DNA of 64,000 nucleotides, from contig NW_004450461.1 of assembly GCF_000321225.1 (NCBI RefSeq), forward strand, positions 708,362 through 772,361, given 5' to 3'. How positions within the stretch are numbered: the stretch's first letter is position 1; the number at the start of each line of letters is the position of its first letter. Below are positions 22,061 to 33,902 of the stretch, piece after piece. Under the pieces are notes generated by a model. It saw nothing but the letters and a program-made list of their open reading frames with translations. It ran no database searches and had not been told where the DNA came from. This DNA is from Odobenus rosmarus divergens (lineage: Eukaryota; Chordata; Mammalia; Carnivora; Odobenidae). The translations under genes and the position numbers were made by a program.

Positions 22061-24800
22061 ACACAACTTCAAGGAAGGCTGAAGTGATGCTAGAGAGATT
22101 GAAATGCATAGGGAGAAATATTTACTCATTTGGGATTTTATAGACATTTTTATAGTTTTCAGTAATAATGTACTACTTCCAAAGTTGAAAGCTAACTTGA
22201 TCTAGATCCTGGAGTCTTTTATTCCAGAATAACTTTGTCAGTTTCCAATGCTGGATCAGTTCTTGGCAATCTTGACTACTTTGTGGTATGGAAAACCCTA
22301 ATAATGAGGTGATCTTGGCAAGGTTAAATCTGCACTAATGTTCCCGATACCCTGTGATTTCTGACTCTCAATGCAAAGCTCTTTCTAATGTGCCGTACCA
22401 GTCCAGGGAAATTTTGTTTTGGCAGAATGGAACAAGTCCATTCTGTATGATTTAAACCACAACATCAGCTGAGTAAAAGATTAAGAACTATGTGTAGTTG
22501 CATTATTTGCATAAATCAAATGTTATTTTTAAAATTAAATTCAGTAGAATTTCTTTTGTTTCTATTGTATTGAGAGTTATGTTATATTTATCAGATGTAA
22601 CTATTATGTATCACAAAACCTTTTCTAAAACTAAAGAAAATAATAGATTTTCCACATCCTTGAACAATGTTACACCTTGTGGAAACCAAAGATATATGTG
22701 TTTAGTGAACTTAGTACACTGCACAGGATCTTTCCATTTATACAGATCTTTTCATTTATACCTGAAGTATATTTTAAACTTCAGAATAAGTTATGGGGTC
22801 AGAATAATTTGAAAATGTATTTCTTAGATGTAAGAATAAATAGGCATGTGTTTGTTAATATGAAATTCAATGGAATCCAACCTTCCTTATTACTATTACA
22901 TGCATTTCTAAATGAGTAAAGCATTCAAATTCTTTAGAAATTATTTGAGATTCAAGATTGTGATTACATTTTAATATAATTGAATCTTTTAAATTAAAAT
23001 ATAGCAAAGATAGTAATTTTTTAATACATTAACATTGACATCATGAAGATTTCTTAAAAAGTTACTGTATTTTTTCATGATTTATGTTATCAGTTATAGC
23101 TAAGGCTTTTATCTTCATTGTAAGTAGGAACTCAATCAACAAAGCCATCTCTGGTTTTTGTTTGTTTGTTTTACTTCAAATCCTGCATGAAAAGAAATGA
23201 GAAAATTCTAGTTCCATGAACACTAACATTTGTTCTTGATTAAAATAATTATTTTCTCATTCCAGAACATTAGGACCAGAAACTACATAGTGAGGAGGAG
23301 AATAAATGCCAATTTATTAGGCTGCTGTTACCATTAATATAATTCTGATAGTTGATTACACAATTGTGTTCTTTAATTGGGATGCACGTCCAATTCAAAA
23401 ATAAATCTAATCAATGATCAGGTCAGGTATTTAACATAGAAACTTAATTCATTTCTATGTCTTAATCAGTGCTAGGATGAATTTTAAAGTGCCTCTCATT
23501 GAAGTTACTTTTTCTACCTTACCAGAAGTAAAGCTTTATCCTTTATCAAAGCTTTATATATAAGACAAAATTCACTAAGTGTAAAATGCATAATCAGAGA
23601 GGGTCTGGGAGGTGAGATAAAGTGATCATGGAGGAGGAGCATTTGCAGAGTCAGAAGGGGCTCTGAAACCATAACACATAGTCACCAGTGCTATCTCATC
23701 ATAGGCTAAATCCTGCTGGTACAATGGAAGCTATTGAATCTGTACATCTATATCTGGTTTCTTCCATTGTTTTATTGTTTCTTCAATTGACCCCAACAGT
23801 GGCTTTCTCGGCTTCATGCAAAATGTGGATGACCCAACATGATATTATCTCCCAAGCTAAGTTATGAGAAGATGTGAACCAGTGTATCTCAAGAGTGTAC
23901 AACATTTAGGGTCCATCTAAATCTTCCAAATGATAACTAGAATGATCTAAACAATTCTTTTCTGGTTAACTACATTTTTTTATTTTTTCCTTTTCCTTTT
24001 CTTTCTTTCTTTCTTTCTTTCTTTCTTTTTCTTTCTTTCTTTCTTTCCTTTTTTGTTATAATTGCATTGATTGTTCTGCCCTCAAATTTATGTTGGCTAT
24101 AAAATTTCTTTAAATTATAATAAAAAATGAACTAATACTAATATTAACCTTTTAGTAATAGGTTTTCCTAAATCACATAGAACTGACCAAATACTCTTTA
24201 GGACTAGCTCAGATGATGAGGCTCAGATATTTGCTATGAGGGTAAAGAACACAGTTGTGAAGTAATCCCCTCATTGTTCTATGATTGGGGTATCTTCCTT
24301 TATTTTCAAATGTGTTTTGTAAAAACAAGAAAGAATCCAGCCAATTCACAGGTTATAGCAATCAACTCAGAGTAAATTAGTACTAGTACTAGCAAATCTA
24401 CTGAGAGGAATATTTTTCTGAGACACATATAATCATACTGTCTTCTATTTAAAAAAATGGAGTCATTGCTTCTACTTATGATGTAGAAACCTTTGAGAAA
24501 ATGACATTTCCATCATTAAATGGAGAAAAATCTAGATAATCTATAAAATCATAATTGTCTGGAGGCCATCATAAAGCAGAGAGCACAAAATAACCAAGTA
24601 AACTATATTTTAAGGAGAGATAACCCCCTCCAAAGAGACAGATTTCACCACTGGAATAGGTGACTGCCACACAAGTGAAAAAGACAAATTCAGCACAACT
24701 TCTAAGAAATTCTTAAAAGTCAAACGTAGGTTAGCGTCTCAGTTTGAAATGGGAAAGATCTCCGGTAACAAGGGAAGCTAGCACCCACTCACAACTTTAT
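22061..24800. other. No gene recognised; contains a polypyrimidine tract
   Basis: AT-rich sequence, longest frame 104 codons at 22498-22812, without a recognisable domain. The (CTTT)n tract is listed separately. Weak LINE-like sequence may be present near 24450-24760. Confidence 0.45.
23990..24052. repeat. (CTTT)n polypyrimidine microsatellite
   Basis: Pure C/T strand for about 60 bp (repeated ctttctttcttt). No SINE adjoins it, so it is not a simple SINE tail. Confidence 0.9.
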
Positions 24801-25178
24801 CACAAAGTATGAGGTTTCCTCTGATGAAATGTTCTAATATTGACTGTGATTATGGTTGCAGATATCTGTGAATATTCTAAAATCATTTAATTGTATATAA
24901 TACCATACAATTGTGTGGTATGTGAATTTTATATCAATCTGTTAAAAAAATCTATAGGGATAGAAATCAGATCAGTGGTTGACAACACCTGGGTTAGTGA
25001 ATATAGATTGATTAAAAAAAGAATCTCCTTTGACATTATGGAAATATTCCAAATTGTGATTATGGTGTTAGTAATGATACTACACAAGTATGTCAAACTA
25101 GTGAACCTATATATTATAAAAGGATTCATTTTACTACCTGTAAATTATGCCTCAATAAAAATGACTTTAAAAAATGAA
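24801..25178 (+). mobile_element. Two adjacent old L1 (L1M) 3' ends
   Basis: 24801-24945 and 24950-25178 both carry the old L1 3' UTR pattern: gattatggttgcagatatctgtga, aattgtatataataccat, gtgaattttatatcaatctgtt; then gatcagtggttgac, gtgattatggtgttagtaat, aaattatgcctcaataaaaatgac. Each ends in an A-rich run. They are two copies in the same orientation. Confidence 0.65.
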
Positions 25179-25438
25179 GATAACAAAGACAGGAGGAGCT
25201 AAAGATGAAATATAATTTATAATTTAATATGAACCAGTGGATGAGTCACCTGAGAATGATAAAACACAAAATATAGAATGGTCTTTTCTTAATATATTTA
25301 AGTAGGAGACTTAGGCAAAAATATATACATACACAATTGCCCTAAAAATATGTTTGCACACACCAAGCATATTCTAGATACATTTTCAAAGGAACTGAAA
25401 AAAAAAATAAAGAAACACTGAAAAACCATAATTTCAGA

Positions 25439-25964
25439 GACTGTACATCATTTTGGGTAGTTTGGTCATTTTAACAATATTAAATCTTTCAATCCATTAA
25501 CACAGAATATCTTACCATTTATCTGTGTTTTTTAAAATATCTTTCATCAGCATTTTATAAACTTCCATGTGCAAGTTTTTCACCAATTTGTTTAAGTTTA
25601 TTCCTAAATCTTTTATTATTTTTGTTGCTATTGTGAATGAGATTTTCTTTCTTAATTTCCTTTGGATAGTTCACTATTTATGTATAGAAACATGACTGAT
25701 TTTTGTTGTTAATTTTGTATCCTACATCTTTATTGAATTTATCTATTAATTCTAACAGTATTTTGTTAAGTCTTTAGGGTTTTATACATATATGATCATG
25801 TCATCTGCAAACAGAGATGATTTTACTTCTTCCTTTTCTATTTGGATACTTTTTAATTATTTTACTTGCCTATTTCTCTGGCTATTTCCAGTACTATTTT
25901 GAACATAAATAGTAAGAGTGTTCATCCCTACTTTGTACCAAATGACTTACCAGAAAAAGTACAA
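25439..25964 (-). mobile_element. Old L1 ORF2 fragment (A'), more 5' half
   Basis: Reverse-strand L1M-type ORF2: ttttgggtagtttggtcatt, taacaatattaaatctttcaa, gatcatgtcatctgcaaacag, ttttacttcttccttttcta, gtgttcatccctactttgt. It starts abruptly in mid-ORF2 at 25439 and is entered by the carnivore L1 at about 25970. Compared with the old L1 near 40270-40400, its left edge continues almost exactly from where the fragment at 32064 stops. Confidence 0.8.
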
Positions 25965-25969
25965 CAGAG

Positions 25970-27356
25970 GGAGGAGCTAAGATGGAAGAGTAGTAAGAGG
26001 ACCCTAGGTTTGTCTCCTCCCTTGAACAAAGCAGGATAACTATCAAATCACCCTGAACACCCAGGAAATTGATCTGAGGACTGCCAGAACAAACTGCACA
26101 ACTCAAGGGAGAGAAGAGGCCCACATCCTGGAAGGCAGGAGGTACAGAGAATTGACTTTGGGGGAGAAAAGGATCAAGGGTGCTACAGAGGAGAGGGAGC
26201 CCTGGTCATGGAGAGGTGAAAGAGAGAAAGAGAGAGAGAAGAGCACATAGGAGATCACACAAGGAAAACGCTTCCCCAAAGGCATTGACTGGGAAACCAA
26301 GAGCAGCTGATTTTCATGAGTTTTTACAACCAGCAGAGCTCAAAGACTAGGGTTTTAGAGCCAATGTGGATCCCCGTGGGCACTGCAGTACTCCTGTGGA
26401 GAAGAAGGGCAGATAGCCTGGGGGCAGACAGCAAGATCTCCTTCTTGGAGCACATCTGTGAGAGGTGGCATTTGCTTTCAGGGACAAAAGAGCCTGTGGG
26501 TGCCATTACACTCCCCTGCCCCCAGCATAGGCACAGAGATACCTGCTGAGGGCAGCTAACCTGGACACTGGCTTTTGGCTGCACTTTACTCCAAATTCCG
26601 AGCTCCTGCACTTTGCTGCAACTGCCCTTCTGGGACAAACCTGCACCAGCTCCAGTGCTGTGAGACCCTCCCCCAGAGGACCAGCTCAGGTCTGCACCTC
26701 GCTGGGTCCCTAAAGTTTGGAGTTTTCAAACTCAGCTGGCCTGCCTGGGATAGAACACAGGTGCACTGTACTGCCAAGCCTGCAGACAGCCCAGATAAAG
26801 GTAGAGTGAAGGCAAGGATCTGAGGGATGCCTGGGACACATGAGGGGAGATTGTACACTCTTCTGTGAGAGCTTCATGGATAGCAGCAGGCACAAACTCC
26901 CCTCCCTGAGGATGAGGAAGAGGGCTGGCACCATTTCCCTCCTTCACCCCTCAGCATAAACTAACTTCAGTAAGCAGCATAGCACCAACAGTGCTGGCCT
27001 AATCTGTTTACACCAAACCCTACCCCTGTGCTCTGCAGATGCTGCTTTTCTAGGGCGAGTGTGCTTGAGCAGCAGGCCCCAGAAGACCAGCACCAACCCC
27101 TGGCATACACCATGTCTACTGACCATAGATTGCTGCAAAGTTTCAGCTCTAGTGGAGATAGCATCTATCTGGTCTCTTTTAACAAGCAGACCAGAGCACA
27201 CTTAGTTAAAACTCACCATACTTGGCCAAGGTCCAAACACTCCCCACTGCAGGCAAAGAGAAACTCTGCAGAGGAATGACCTGAGGGAAAAACAAGCCAA
27301 AACACAGCAGGGGATTGCACAAGGCATACACTAGAAACAGTTCCTGACGTGTCAGG
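25970..27356 (+). promoter_or_regulatory. L1 5' UTR (internal promoter region)
   Basis: More GC-rich than its surroundings, the expected site of the L1 internal promoter. Open frames occur on both strands (for example 26324-26638 and 26586-26858 reverse, 26575-26823 forward) because stops are scarce, not because it codes. No individual binding site can be claimed. Confidence 0.6.
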
Positions 27357-27523
27357 AAGGGGAATCTTTGAATTGGAAAGAAAGACCAAAAGTCACAAAG
27401 ACTAGAAAGGAAGAGAGAAAATCTCCAGAAAAAAATGACTTAATAAGTAATACAATGGCACTAAATTCATATCTATTAATAATCACTCTGAATGTAAATG
27501 GACTAAATATTCCAATTGGAAGA
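27357..27523 (+). repeat. Extra copy of the L1 ORF1/ORF2 boundary segment, upstream of ORF1
   Basis: Closely similar to 28472-28620 (shared caatggcactaaattcatat, ctattaataatcac, tccaattggaaga). The upstream copy keeps tctgaatgtaaatggac, which the downstream copy has lost. It lies between the 5' UTR and ORF1, where this segment does not belong. Confidence 0.85.
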
Positions 27524-27529
27524 ACTCTT

Positions 27530-28487
27530 CTTCATAAAGCCATTACTCTCAGGAACAGGAAACATAACAGGCTTTCCTAACACAGAGAAGAAGACAGAGA
27601 CCAAGACAGAATGCCAAGACAGAGGAATTCATCCCAAAAGAAAGAACAAGTAAAGGACATGGCCAGGGATCTAATCAAAACAGTTGTATGTAATATCTGA
27701 ACCAGAATTTAAAGCAACAATCATAAGGATACTAGTTGGGCTTGAGAAAAGCATAGAAGATAGTGGGGAATCCCTTAACAGTAAGAGAAAAGACCTAAAA
27801 ACTAGTCAGGTTGAAATAAAAAAATGCTATAACCAAGATGTGAAAATAACTGGATGTAACAATCATGATGGAGGTAGGAGAGGAATGAATAAGTGATATA
27901 GAAGATAAAATTATGGAAACTAAGCTGAAAAGAAGAAGGAAATAAAAATATTGGATCATGAATGTAGACTTTAGGAACTCAAAGACTTCATAAAGCATAA
28001 TATAATTTGTATCATAATAGTTCCAGAGGAAGAGAAGGAAAAAAGAGCAGAAGGTTTATTTGAGGAAATTATAGCTGAACAGTTCCCTAATCTAGGGAAG
28101 GAAACTGTCCTCCAAATCCAGGAGGCACAAAGAACTCCCATCAAAATCAACAAAAGCAAGCCAACACCAAAATGTATTGTAGTTAAATTTGCAAAATACA
28201 GAGATAAGGAAAATATCCTAAAAGCAGTAAGAAAAAAGAAGTCCTTAACTTAACAAGGGAAGACAAAGTTAGTAGCATATCTGTCCACAGAAATCTGACA
28301 GGCCAGAAGAGAGTGGCATGATATATTCAACGTGCTGAATGGGAAAAATATGCGACCGAGAATATTCTATCCAGCAAGGCTATCATTCAGAATGGAAAGA
28401 GAGATAAAGAGTTTCGCAAACAAAAACTTAAAAGAGTTTGTGGCCACTAAACCAGCCCTACAAGAAATATTAAAGGGGACTCTTTGA
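27530..28487 (+). pseudogene. L1 ORF1 remnant
   Basis: Region matching carnivore L1 ORF1 (RNA-binding chaperone of the L1 particle). Recognised from ttcctaacacagagaagaag near the start, and from the conserved C-terminal part (aaatccaggaggcacaaag at 28115, gccagaagagagtggcatga at 28303, gaatattctatccagcaagg at 28360). It is broken by stops and frameshifts; the longest frame is about 70 codons. Confidence 0.8.
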
Positions 28488-28568
28488 GTGGGAAAGAAAG
28501 ACCAAAATTGACAAAAACTTGAAAGGAACAGAAAAAATCTCCAAAAAAACTACTTAACAAGTAATGCA

Positions 28569-31068
28569 ATGGCACTAAATTCATATCTATTAATAATCAC
28601 TAAATGCTCCAATTGGAAGACATAGCGTATCAGAATGGATTTAAAAAAAACAAAAAACAAAAAACAAGACCTATCTATATGCTGCCTACAAAAGACTCAT
28701 TTTAGACCTAAACACACCTCCAGACCCCGACCTCCAGATTGAAAGTGAGGAAATGGAGAGACATTTATCATGTTAATGGACATCAAAAGTAAGCCAGAGT
28801 GCCATACTTATATCAAACTAGATTTTAAATCAAATTCTCTAACAAGAGATGAAGAAGGACACTATATCATAATAAAGGGGGTCTATCCAACAAGAATATC
28901 TAAGAATTGCAAATATTCATGCCCCCAACATGAGAGTGCCCAAATGTAAAAACAATTGGTAACAAACATTAAAAAAAACTTCATTGATAATAACACAAGA
29001 ATAGTAGGGGACTTACAGCAATGGACAGATCATCTAAGTAGAAGATCAACAAGGAAACAATGGCTTTGAATGGCACACTGGACCAGATGGACTTAACAGA
29101 CATATTCAGAGCATTTCATCCTAAAGCAAAAGTATACACATTCTTTTTGAGTGTACATGGGACATATTCCAAATAGATCACATCCTGGGTCACAAATCAG
29201 ACCTCAACAAGTACAAAAGATTGAGATCATACCATGCATATTTTCTGACTACAACACTGTGAAACTTGAAGTCAACCACAAGAAAAAATTGGAAAGATGA
29301 CAAATACACAGAGATTAAAGAACATCCTACTAAAGAATGGATGGATCAACCAGGAAATTAAAGAAGAAATTTTAAAAAATACATGGAAACAAATGAAAAT
29401 GAAACATGGCAGTCCAAAACCTTTGGGATGCAACAAAAGCAGTCGTACGAGGGAAGTATATAGCAATACAGGCCTACTTCAAGAAGCAAGAAAAATTTCA
29501 AACACACAACCTAACTTTACACCTAAAGGAGCTAGAAAAAGAACAACAAATGAAGCCTATAGCTAGCAGAAGGGAAATAATAAAGATTAGAGCAAAAATA
29601 AATGATATAGAAACACAACAACAACAAACTTTAGTAGAACAGATCATGAAAGTAGGAGCTGGTTCTTTGAAAGAATTACTAAAATTGATAACCCCCTAAC
29701 CAGACTAATCAAAAAGAAAAGAGAAAGGACTGAAATAAATAAAACCATAAATGAGAGAAGAGAAATTACAATCAACACCACAGAAATACAAACAATTATA
29801 AGAGAATATTATGAGCAATTATATGCCAACAAATTGGGCAATCTGTAAGAAATGCATAAATTCCTAAAACAGATAAACTACCAAAACTGAAACAGGAAGA
29901 AATAGAAAATTTGAACAGACCAATAACCAGCAAAGAAATTGAATCAGTAATCAAAAAACTCACAACATATAACAGTCTAGGACTAAATGGCTTCACAGGT
30001 GCATTCTACCAAACCTTTAAAGAAAAGCTAATACCTATTCTTCTCAAACTATTCCAAAAAATAGAAAAGGAAGGAAAACTTCCAAATTCATTCTTTGAGG
30101 CCAGCATTACCCCAATACCAAATTCAGATAAAGATACCACTAAATAGAGAACTACAGGCCAATATCCCTGATGAACATAGATGCAAAAATCCTCAAGATA
30201 CTAGAAAATTGAATCTAACAGTACATTGAAAGAATCATTCACCACAATCAAGTGGAATTTATTCCTGGTCTGCAAGCATAGTTCAATACTCACAAATCAA
30301 TCAATGTGATACACCACATCAATAAAAGAAAGGATAAAAACCACATGATCCTCGCAATAGATGCAGAAAAAGCATTAGACAAAATACAGCATCCATTATT
30401 GATAAAAACCCTCAGCAAAGTAGAGATAGAGGGAACATACCTCAATATCATAAAGACCACATATGAAAGAACATTGCTAATATTATCCTCAGTGGGGAAA
30501 ACCTGAGAGCTTTTCCTCTACAGTCAGGAGTAAGACAGGAATGTCTCCTCCCATCATTGTTATTTAACATAGTACTGGAAGTCTTAGCCTCAGCAATCAG
30601 AAAACAAAAAGAAATAAAAGGCATCCAAATTGGCAAGGAAGTGAAATTTTCACTATTTGCCGATGACATGATACTCTTTGGAGAAAAGCTGAAACACTCT
30701 ACCCCCAAATTTCTGGAATTGATACATGAATTCAGTAAAGTTGCAGGATACAAAATCATAGTAATCTGTTCCATTTCCATCACTAATAATGAAGCAGCAA
30801 AAAGAGAAATCAAGGAATCAATCCCATTTACAATTACACCAAGAACCATAAAATACCTAGGAATAAACCTAACTAAATAGGTAAAAGATCTGTACTCCGA
30901 AAAGTACAGGACACTTATGAAAGAAATTGAAGAAGGCACAAAGAAATGGAAGAACATTACATGCTCGTGGATTGGAAGAACAAATATTGTTAAAATGTCT
31001 ATACTACCGAAAGCAATCTACACATCCAATGCAAACCCTATCAAAATACCACGAGCATTTTTCACAAG
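28569..31068 (+). pseudogene. L1 ORF2 remnant (endonuclease and reverse transcriptase), 3'-truncated
   Basis: Starts at atggcactaaattcatatct. The endonuclease region lies at about 28600-29280 and the reverse transcriptase at about 29900-30900. It includes the catalytic FADDM motif (30657-30671, in ttatttgccgatgacatgat context) within the frame 30557-30880. Many frameshifts and stops; the C-terminal third is absent. Longest sense frame 107 codons. The 169-codon antisense frame at 30448-30957 is a by-product. Confidence 0.88.
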
Positions 31069-31169
31069 AAGAATTTTTAATTTTAATGAAGTCCAACTCA
31101 TATTTTTTTTTCTTTCATGGATTGTGACTTTCATATTGTAATTAAAAATTAATTGAAAAACCCAAGGTT

Positions 31170-31372
31170 GGGTGCCTGGGTGGCTCAGTTGGTTAAGCAA
31201 CTGCCTTCGGCTTAGGTCGTGATCCTGGAGTCCTGGGATTGAGTCCTGCATCGGGCTCCCTGCTCAGTGGGGAGTCTGCTTCTCCCTCTGACCCTCCCCC
31301 CCTCGTGCTCTCTCTCTTTCTCTCTCTCATTCTCTCTCTCAAATAAATAAATAAAATCTTAAAAAAAGGGGG
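31170..31372 (+). mobile_element. SINEC, first of a tandem pair
   Basis: Full-length copy of the gatcctggagtcctggg / agtggggagtctgcttct form, ending aaataaataaataaaatctt plus A7. Only the outer flanks of the pair share a target duplication (gaaaaacccaaggt at 31155-31168 and 31577-31590). Confidence 0.95.
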
Positions 31373-31576
31373 GCTGCTCCTGGGTGGCTCAGTTGTTAAG
31401 CATCTGCCTTCGGCTCGAGTCATGATCCCAGGGTCCTGGGATCGAGCCCCGCATCGGGCTCCCTGCTCCGCGGGAAGCCTGCTTCTCCCTCTCCCACTCC
31501 CCCTGCTTGTGCTCCTGCTCTTGCTGTCTCTCTCTCTCTCTCTGTCAAATAAATAAATAAAATCCTAAAAAAAAAA
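31373..31576 (+). mobile_element. SINEC, second of a tandem pair
   Basis: Copy of a different form (ggctcagttgttaagcatct, ctccgcgggaagcctgctt, ctcccactccccctgcttgt). It follows directly after the A-tail of the first, most simply by insertion into that tail; a shared origin as a dimer cannot be excluded. Confidence 0.94.
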
Positions 31577-32408
31577 GAAAAACCCAAGGTCACCTTGATT
31601 TTCTCCTGTTATTTTATGAAAATTGTATAGCTTTCTGTTTACCTTTTGGTCTACAATCTACTTTGTGTTAATTTTTGTTAATTGTATAAGATCAGTTCTA
31701 GATTCATTTTTTTTTCCCTTGTGGGTTCCCATTTGTTCCATATCATTTGTTGAAAAAAACACCAATTCTCTGTTGAATTGCCTTTCCTCCTTTTTCAAAG
31801 GTCATCTGACTATATCTGTGTGAGTCTATATCTGGGCTTTTTATTCTATTTCATTGATATATTTGTCTACTTTCACTAAAAACCATAAGATCTTGATTCC
31901 TGTAACTTTATTGTCAGTCTTAAAGTAGGGTAGTGTCAGTCCTCTCCTTTGTTCTTCATCAATATTTTGTTGGTTATTCTGGTCTTTTGCCTTTCCATAT
32001 AAATTATATTCAGTTTGTCAATATCAACAAAGTAACTTGCTAGGAGCTAATTCAGATTGTATTTTCTTCCTATTTTTTAACAAGATAATTTATATTACTA
32101 CTAATCAGTGTATTAAATTTCAGATAATTTTTAAATAATTTATTATAATTTTAATCCTTGACTCCTCTAACATGCTCCTCTTTAGCAGTTTCCTTCAAAA
32201 GGACTAACTTATAACTGATACTTAAAATGGATTTTTATGTCATGTCTAGTAAAAGAAGAAATTCTCAAAAACTATGATAGATTCAGGAAAAGTGATATAC
32301 TGGATCTTTAATTTTTTGTGATGGGAGTCCATAAATATTTGTTATTTTTGTTGTTATATTACCAGTCACTATGATACTGGAAGTCCTTTCTGGAATTTCC
32401 AGGGAACA

Positions 32409-32590
32409 AGCCTGGATTCTCTTCAGAAATTTTGCACTGGAAAGCAGCGTAAAATTGGACAAGTTACTTACCCTTCTTGGTATAATTATTTTTTCTCTAA
32501 AATGGGTATGCTTGTAACTATATTAAAAGGTTGGTATAAAGACTAAATAAGACAAAATGGAGGTGGTTTAACACACAGTAACTGGTTTTA
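32409..32590 (+). mobile_element. MIR SINE
   Basis: Forward-strand MIR core: ggacaagttacttacccttc, ctctaaaatgggtatg, aaagactaaataagac and aacacacagtaactgg, in the order of the mammalian-wide MIR consensus (caagttacttaacc, ctgtaaaatggg, gattaaatgag, agtgcctggcacatagta). Confidence 0.75.
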
Positions 32591-32939
32591 AAAGTATACC
32601 TTCCTTTTACCTTCACATTTTCACCTCATCTCAGTTTTTACTTTTACTACTGACCATGTATATAAATACACTACAAAAATATCCATAGCAAATTTTAAAT
32701 GGTGTATTGAATGTTTTGAAATTGTTTCTTTGTTTTTAATCAGTAACAAAAAATTGATGTACACAGACACTTGATATGAAATAAAATTGCAATGGAATCA
32801 TATCATATTAAAAGATTTAGGAAACTGAGATTCAGAATAATAGTATGATCTAATTTGCATGGGTATGATGCCACTGTTTAAAGGTTTTATTGTTTCATGT
32901 AACTTCATATATTTAACAATAGTATGTTATGGGGTGCCT

Positions 32940-33135
32940 GGGTGGCTCAGTTGGTTAAGCATCTGCCTTCAGCTCAGGTGATAATCCCAGGGTCCTGGGA
33001 TCCACCCCCGTGTTGAGCTCCTTGCTCAGGGTGGAGCCTGCTTCTCCCTCTCCCTCTGCTGCTCCCCCCTGCTTGTGGTCTCTCACACATGCTCTTTCTC
33101 TCTACCAAATAAATAAATATTTTTTTTAAAAAAAG
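32940..33135 (+). mobile_element. SINEC
   Basis: Full-length copy (ggggtgcctgggtggctcag ... accaaataaataaatatttt). Target duplication aacaatagtatgtta at 32925-32939 and aacaatagcatgtta at 33136-33150, one mismatch. Confidence 0.95.
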
Positions 33136-33150
33136 AACAATAGCATGTTA

Positions 33151-33884
33151 CTTTTTTATTCATATTGTTTTAGTGGAATATCATTCTTTCCTCTAGGTGT
33201 TATAAAGTCACCTCAATACTTACTTGTAATAATACCTCGGTAAGAATGAAATACAAATGTTCTTAATCTCTATAATAACCCATTTTAACTGTAGTCAGTA
33301 ATCCTTTGTCTTGGCTGTGCTTAGTTATCCTTAAATACCACATAAAACCAGCCTGCCAGTGGCACCAATAATTCTGAGACACTAGAATAAAATTCTCTTA
33401 TAATAATATCCATTCTATACCAAAAGCCATTTCTCACAGGACTAATTTGATAGAATATTAAGGTAGTTTTGCAAGTGGTATTTCTAAATAATCTATAGTT
33501 AAATGATGCATAAAATGTTATAAAACAAATTGTGCTAGAAATTTCATATAAAATGAACTCTGCAACAGATCGTATTATATTGGTCACATTTCAGGTTAAA
33601 TATAGAATATCTGGGAAATTATACTGAAAATTGTACAATAAATGTATATACATTATTTTGCATAAAAACAGAAATTGGTTCGTCCCCCTCCGATTCCCCC
33701 CCTTCATTTTTCCCTTCCTATTATCTTTTTTTTTTTTTAACATATAAGGTATTGTTTCAGAGGTACAGGTCTGTGATTCAACAGTCGCATTATTTACCTG
33801 AGAAACACTTATTTGAAGGTTTATTGAGCATAGAAAAAAAAGGTTATGCAACTTAGAAAACACCAAACTTTACGTAGACTTTTT
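33151..33884. other. No gene recognised
   Basis: AT-rich sequence with reverse-strand frames of 88 and 91 codons (33321-33587, 33591-33866) that match nothing recognisable. A T-rich stretch around 33660-33790 may be old L1 3' UTR. Confidence 0.45.
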
Positions 33885-33902
33885 AAAAAATTCTGTATTT
33901 TG

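Larger units (their letters stand above)
25970..31070 (+). mobile_element. Large carnivore L1 with 5' UTR, lacking its 3' end
   Basis: Forward-strand L1 beginning agggaggagctaagatggaa (the usual carnivore L1 start), with about 1.4 kb of 5' UTR, an ORF1 remnant and about two thirds of ORF2. It stops within ORF2 at about 31068, after gagcatttttcacaa. The remaining roughly 1.5-2 kb, present in the copy at 44875-46508, is missing, and old L1 sequence follows flush. Loss of the 3' end cannot come from ordinary target-primed integration and implies later rearrangement. No poly-A tail or target duplication. Confidence 0.9.
31071..32064 (-). mobile_element. Old L1 ORF2 fragment (B'), more 3' half, with two SINEs inserted
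   Basis: Reverse-strand L1M-type ORF2: taatgaagtccaactcatat, cttggatt-like catggattgtgactttcat, cccaaggtcaccttgatttt, tcatttgttgaaa, gtcttttgcctttccatata, gtttgtcaatatcaaca and acttgctaggag. Interrupted by the tandem SINE pair 31170-31576. Its right edge (about 32064) is the point in ORF2 at which the fragment at 25439 begins. Confidence 0.8.

Noticed and set aside
26316..27279. Cluster of overlapping open frames on both strands
   Set aside because: They lie in the GC-richer L1 5' UTR, where stops are scarce; no protein similarity is seen.
30448..30957. 169-codon reverse-strand open frame, the longest in the window
   Set aside because: It is the antisense of L1 ORF2 reverse-transcriptase sequence; the sense strand carries the recognisable FADDM motif.
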